Part shown: positions 5,454 to 6,548 of the stretch, one piece after another | Layout: every line of letters begins with the position of its first letter | Numbering within the stretch: the stretch's first letter is position 1 | DNA from: Bryobacterales bacterium | GTDB lineage: Bacteria > Acidobacteriota > Terriglobia > Bryobacterales > Bryobacteraceae | DNA: 6,548 nt | Assembly (NCBI GenBank): GCA_025353235.1 | Contig: JANXQZ010000477.1 | Span: 1-6,548, forward strand | Direction: 5' to 3' | The notes under the pieces: generated by a model | What the model saw: the letters and a program-made list of their open reading frames with translations, nothing else | Database searches by the model: none | What the model was told of the DNA's origin: nothing | Position numbers and translations under genes: made by a program

Positions 5454-6548
5454 TTGAACCTCCAGGCGATCACCTATACACTCACTGCCATCTCCGCGCT
5501 TTTTGTGTGCGGGTTCTGGCTAGCCTTGATCGTTTGCCGGGGACGCAGCCGAGCCGAAGTCTGGATAGCCGCTCCAGTCTTCGGATTGGTCGTAATGGTG
5601 CTAGTCGCCGCGAATCTGAATTACCTCGGCGTCCCGGTCAAGTTCAGCGCATTTTTCATCGTTGCTGCTAGCCTTGTCGCCGATGCCTTCGTTGTAAGAC
5701 GAGCTGCTTTTGATCCGCTCCTGCCTTGGCTTTTCGCAATCATCGCCCTATGTACTGGGCTGTTCCTCGCGCCCTACGTCATTCACGGGGGCTTTTCCCC
5801 ATTCAACGATGCAGTGTATTACTGCTCGGTCGCCGACTTCGTCCGGGATCATTCCTACTTTGCCTCCACGGACTCCGCCACCACCTACCCATGGATGAGC
5901 CAAATGCTGGTTGCTCGTCACATGGGCGCGCGCATGGGCGCGCAATATTTCCTCGCGGAATCGAGCGCCCTCTCAGGAATTGACGGCTTCAACGCGTTCA
6001 TGCCTGCCACCGCCGCAGGGCTTTTTGTCTCTTTTTGCGGATTCTGGCTGCTGGCGAGAGTGCTACTTCCCTCTCCCTTCGGCGCGCTGTTGGCCCTGAT
6101 CATCTACGGCACCAACGTGCTCTTCGTGCATGAGGCCGCCAGCCTGAACTGGCTCGCCCAAACCCTCGGCTTTGGCCCATTGTTCCTCCTCATCTCGCTT
6201 GGAATTGTGCCGGAATCGAACTGGCGTTCCATCCTCGGAGGTGGTCTCCTGCTTGCGGGACTGGTATCTCTCTATCCGGAGATCCTGCCCATCGCTGCTG
6301 TCCCGATCGCAATTGCGGTAATTTTGGATCTGCTGAACCGCCAGGAATTCCTCAAGCGAGCCCTGCTGCGGTGGTCGGCGTTCCTCGCCATCGGGACCGC
6401 CGCAAATCCATACGCCTGGATGTACACCCTGCGCGGGGTCCTCAACGAATTTCACGCAACCACAACCGGATTCGCCTTCATGAAGCTATCGTGGATGCCT
6501 GTAGACATCTACTTTGGCTTGGCGAGATCTGTAGGATTCTCCACTTGG
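5454..6548 (+). CDS. Polytopic inner-membrane protein, GT-C glycosyltransferase-like (3' end outside window)
   Basis: An open frame of 365 codons runs to the window edge without a stop. An in-frame TAG at 5448-5450 limits the start, and TTG at 5454, preceded by AAGGG, is the only start that keeps the first membrane segment. The next in-frame ATG is at 5595. Hydrophobic segments lie at about 8-28, 36-53, 64-82, 90-108, 184-205, 209-226, 236-252, 260-274, 277-294 and 304-317. Between segments four and five is a long polar loop (about 111-180) with FSPFNDAVYYCSVADFVRDH, HMGARMGAQYFLAE and GIDGFNAF. A long first loop with acidic residues (Asp119, Asp128) followed by many helices recalls GT-C fold glycosyltransferases that use lipid-linked sugars, but I see no decisive motif and the family is not identified. 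Context gives no help: it follows pepA after the palindromic element and may be its own unit. Confidence 0.8.
   Translation, partial: MNLQAITYTLTAISALFVCGFWLALIVCRGRSRAEVWIAAPVFGLVVMVLVAANLNYLGVPVKFSAFFIVAASLVADAFVVRRAAFDPLLPWLFAIIALCTGLFLAPYVIHGGFSPFNDAVYYCSVADFVRDHSYFASTDSATTYPWMSQMLVARHMGARMGAQYFLAESSALSGIDGFNAFMPATAAGLFVSFCGFWLLARVLLPSPFGALLALIIYGTNVLFVHEAASLNWLAQTLGFGPLFLLISLGIVPESNWRSILGGGLLLAGLVSLYPEILPIAAVPIAIAVILDLLNRQEFLKRALLRWSAFLAIGTAANPYAWMYTLRGVLNEFHATTTGFAFMKLSWMPVDIYFGLARSVGFSTW
5921..5944 (+). repeat. 12-bp tandem duplication inside the membrane protein gene
   Basis: CATGGGCGCGCG is followed directly by CATGGGCGCGCA, matching in 11 of 12 bases and encoding HMGARMGAQ (residues 156-164) in the polar loop. 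It keeps the frame and is probably a simple slippage duplication. Confidence 0.7.

Noticed and set aside
6063..6455. Minus-strand open frame of 130 codons opposite the membrane protein gene
   Set aside because: The plus-strand frame has strong hydrophobic-segment periodicity and stays open to the window edge, while the minus frame shows no family features.

Overview
The window looks like chromosomal DNA from a moderately GC-rich Gram-negative-type (diderm) bacterium. A secretin proves an outer membrane. The combination of a TPR-secretin-cohesin-like protein with GspG-like pseudopilins, a dispersed-looking palindromic repeat and frequent TTG starts fits an Acidobacteriota (Terriglobia/Koribacter-like) genome best. 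That taxonomic placement is inference; no rRNA or other marker is present to settle it.

Layout. Positions 1-3241 hold a minus-strand operon of a type II secretion / type IV pilus-like machine. From upstream to downstream it contains an 808-residue secretin with an N-terminal TPR region and a C-terminal cohesin-like domain (3241 down to 815), a 154-residue GspG-like pseudopilin (813 down to 349), and a second GspG-like pseudopilin (374 down past position 1, cut by the window edge). The genes are packed tightly: one base separates the first two, and the last two overlap by 26 bp. A 108-bp divergent intergenic region (3242-3349) separates this operon from a plus-strand pair. That pair is smpB (3350-3826, TTG start), the tmRNA-binding protein of trans-translation, and pepA (3826-5268), an M17 leucyl aminopeptidase with all metal and catalytic residues intact. 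Stop and start overlap in TAATG, so the two are probably translated in a coupled way: one gene tags stalled products for proteolysis and the other releases amino acids from peptides. From 5454 to the window end runs a TTG-initiated polytopic membrane protein of at least 365 residues, of GT-C glycosyltransferase-like character but no confident family.

The most unusual piece is the 185-bp gap between pepA and the membrane protein gene. It carries a modular palindromic element (core 5333-5416, outer arms 5286-5300 and 5420-5440) made of four back-to-back hairpins arranged as an inverted duplication A-B-B'-A'. Loop sequences are conserved between the two halves, while the stems have diverged with matched compensatory changes. 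There is no intergenic stretch over 300 bp, and I saw no tRNA, rRNA, CRISPR array, insertion sequence or transposase gene.
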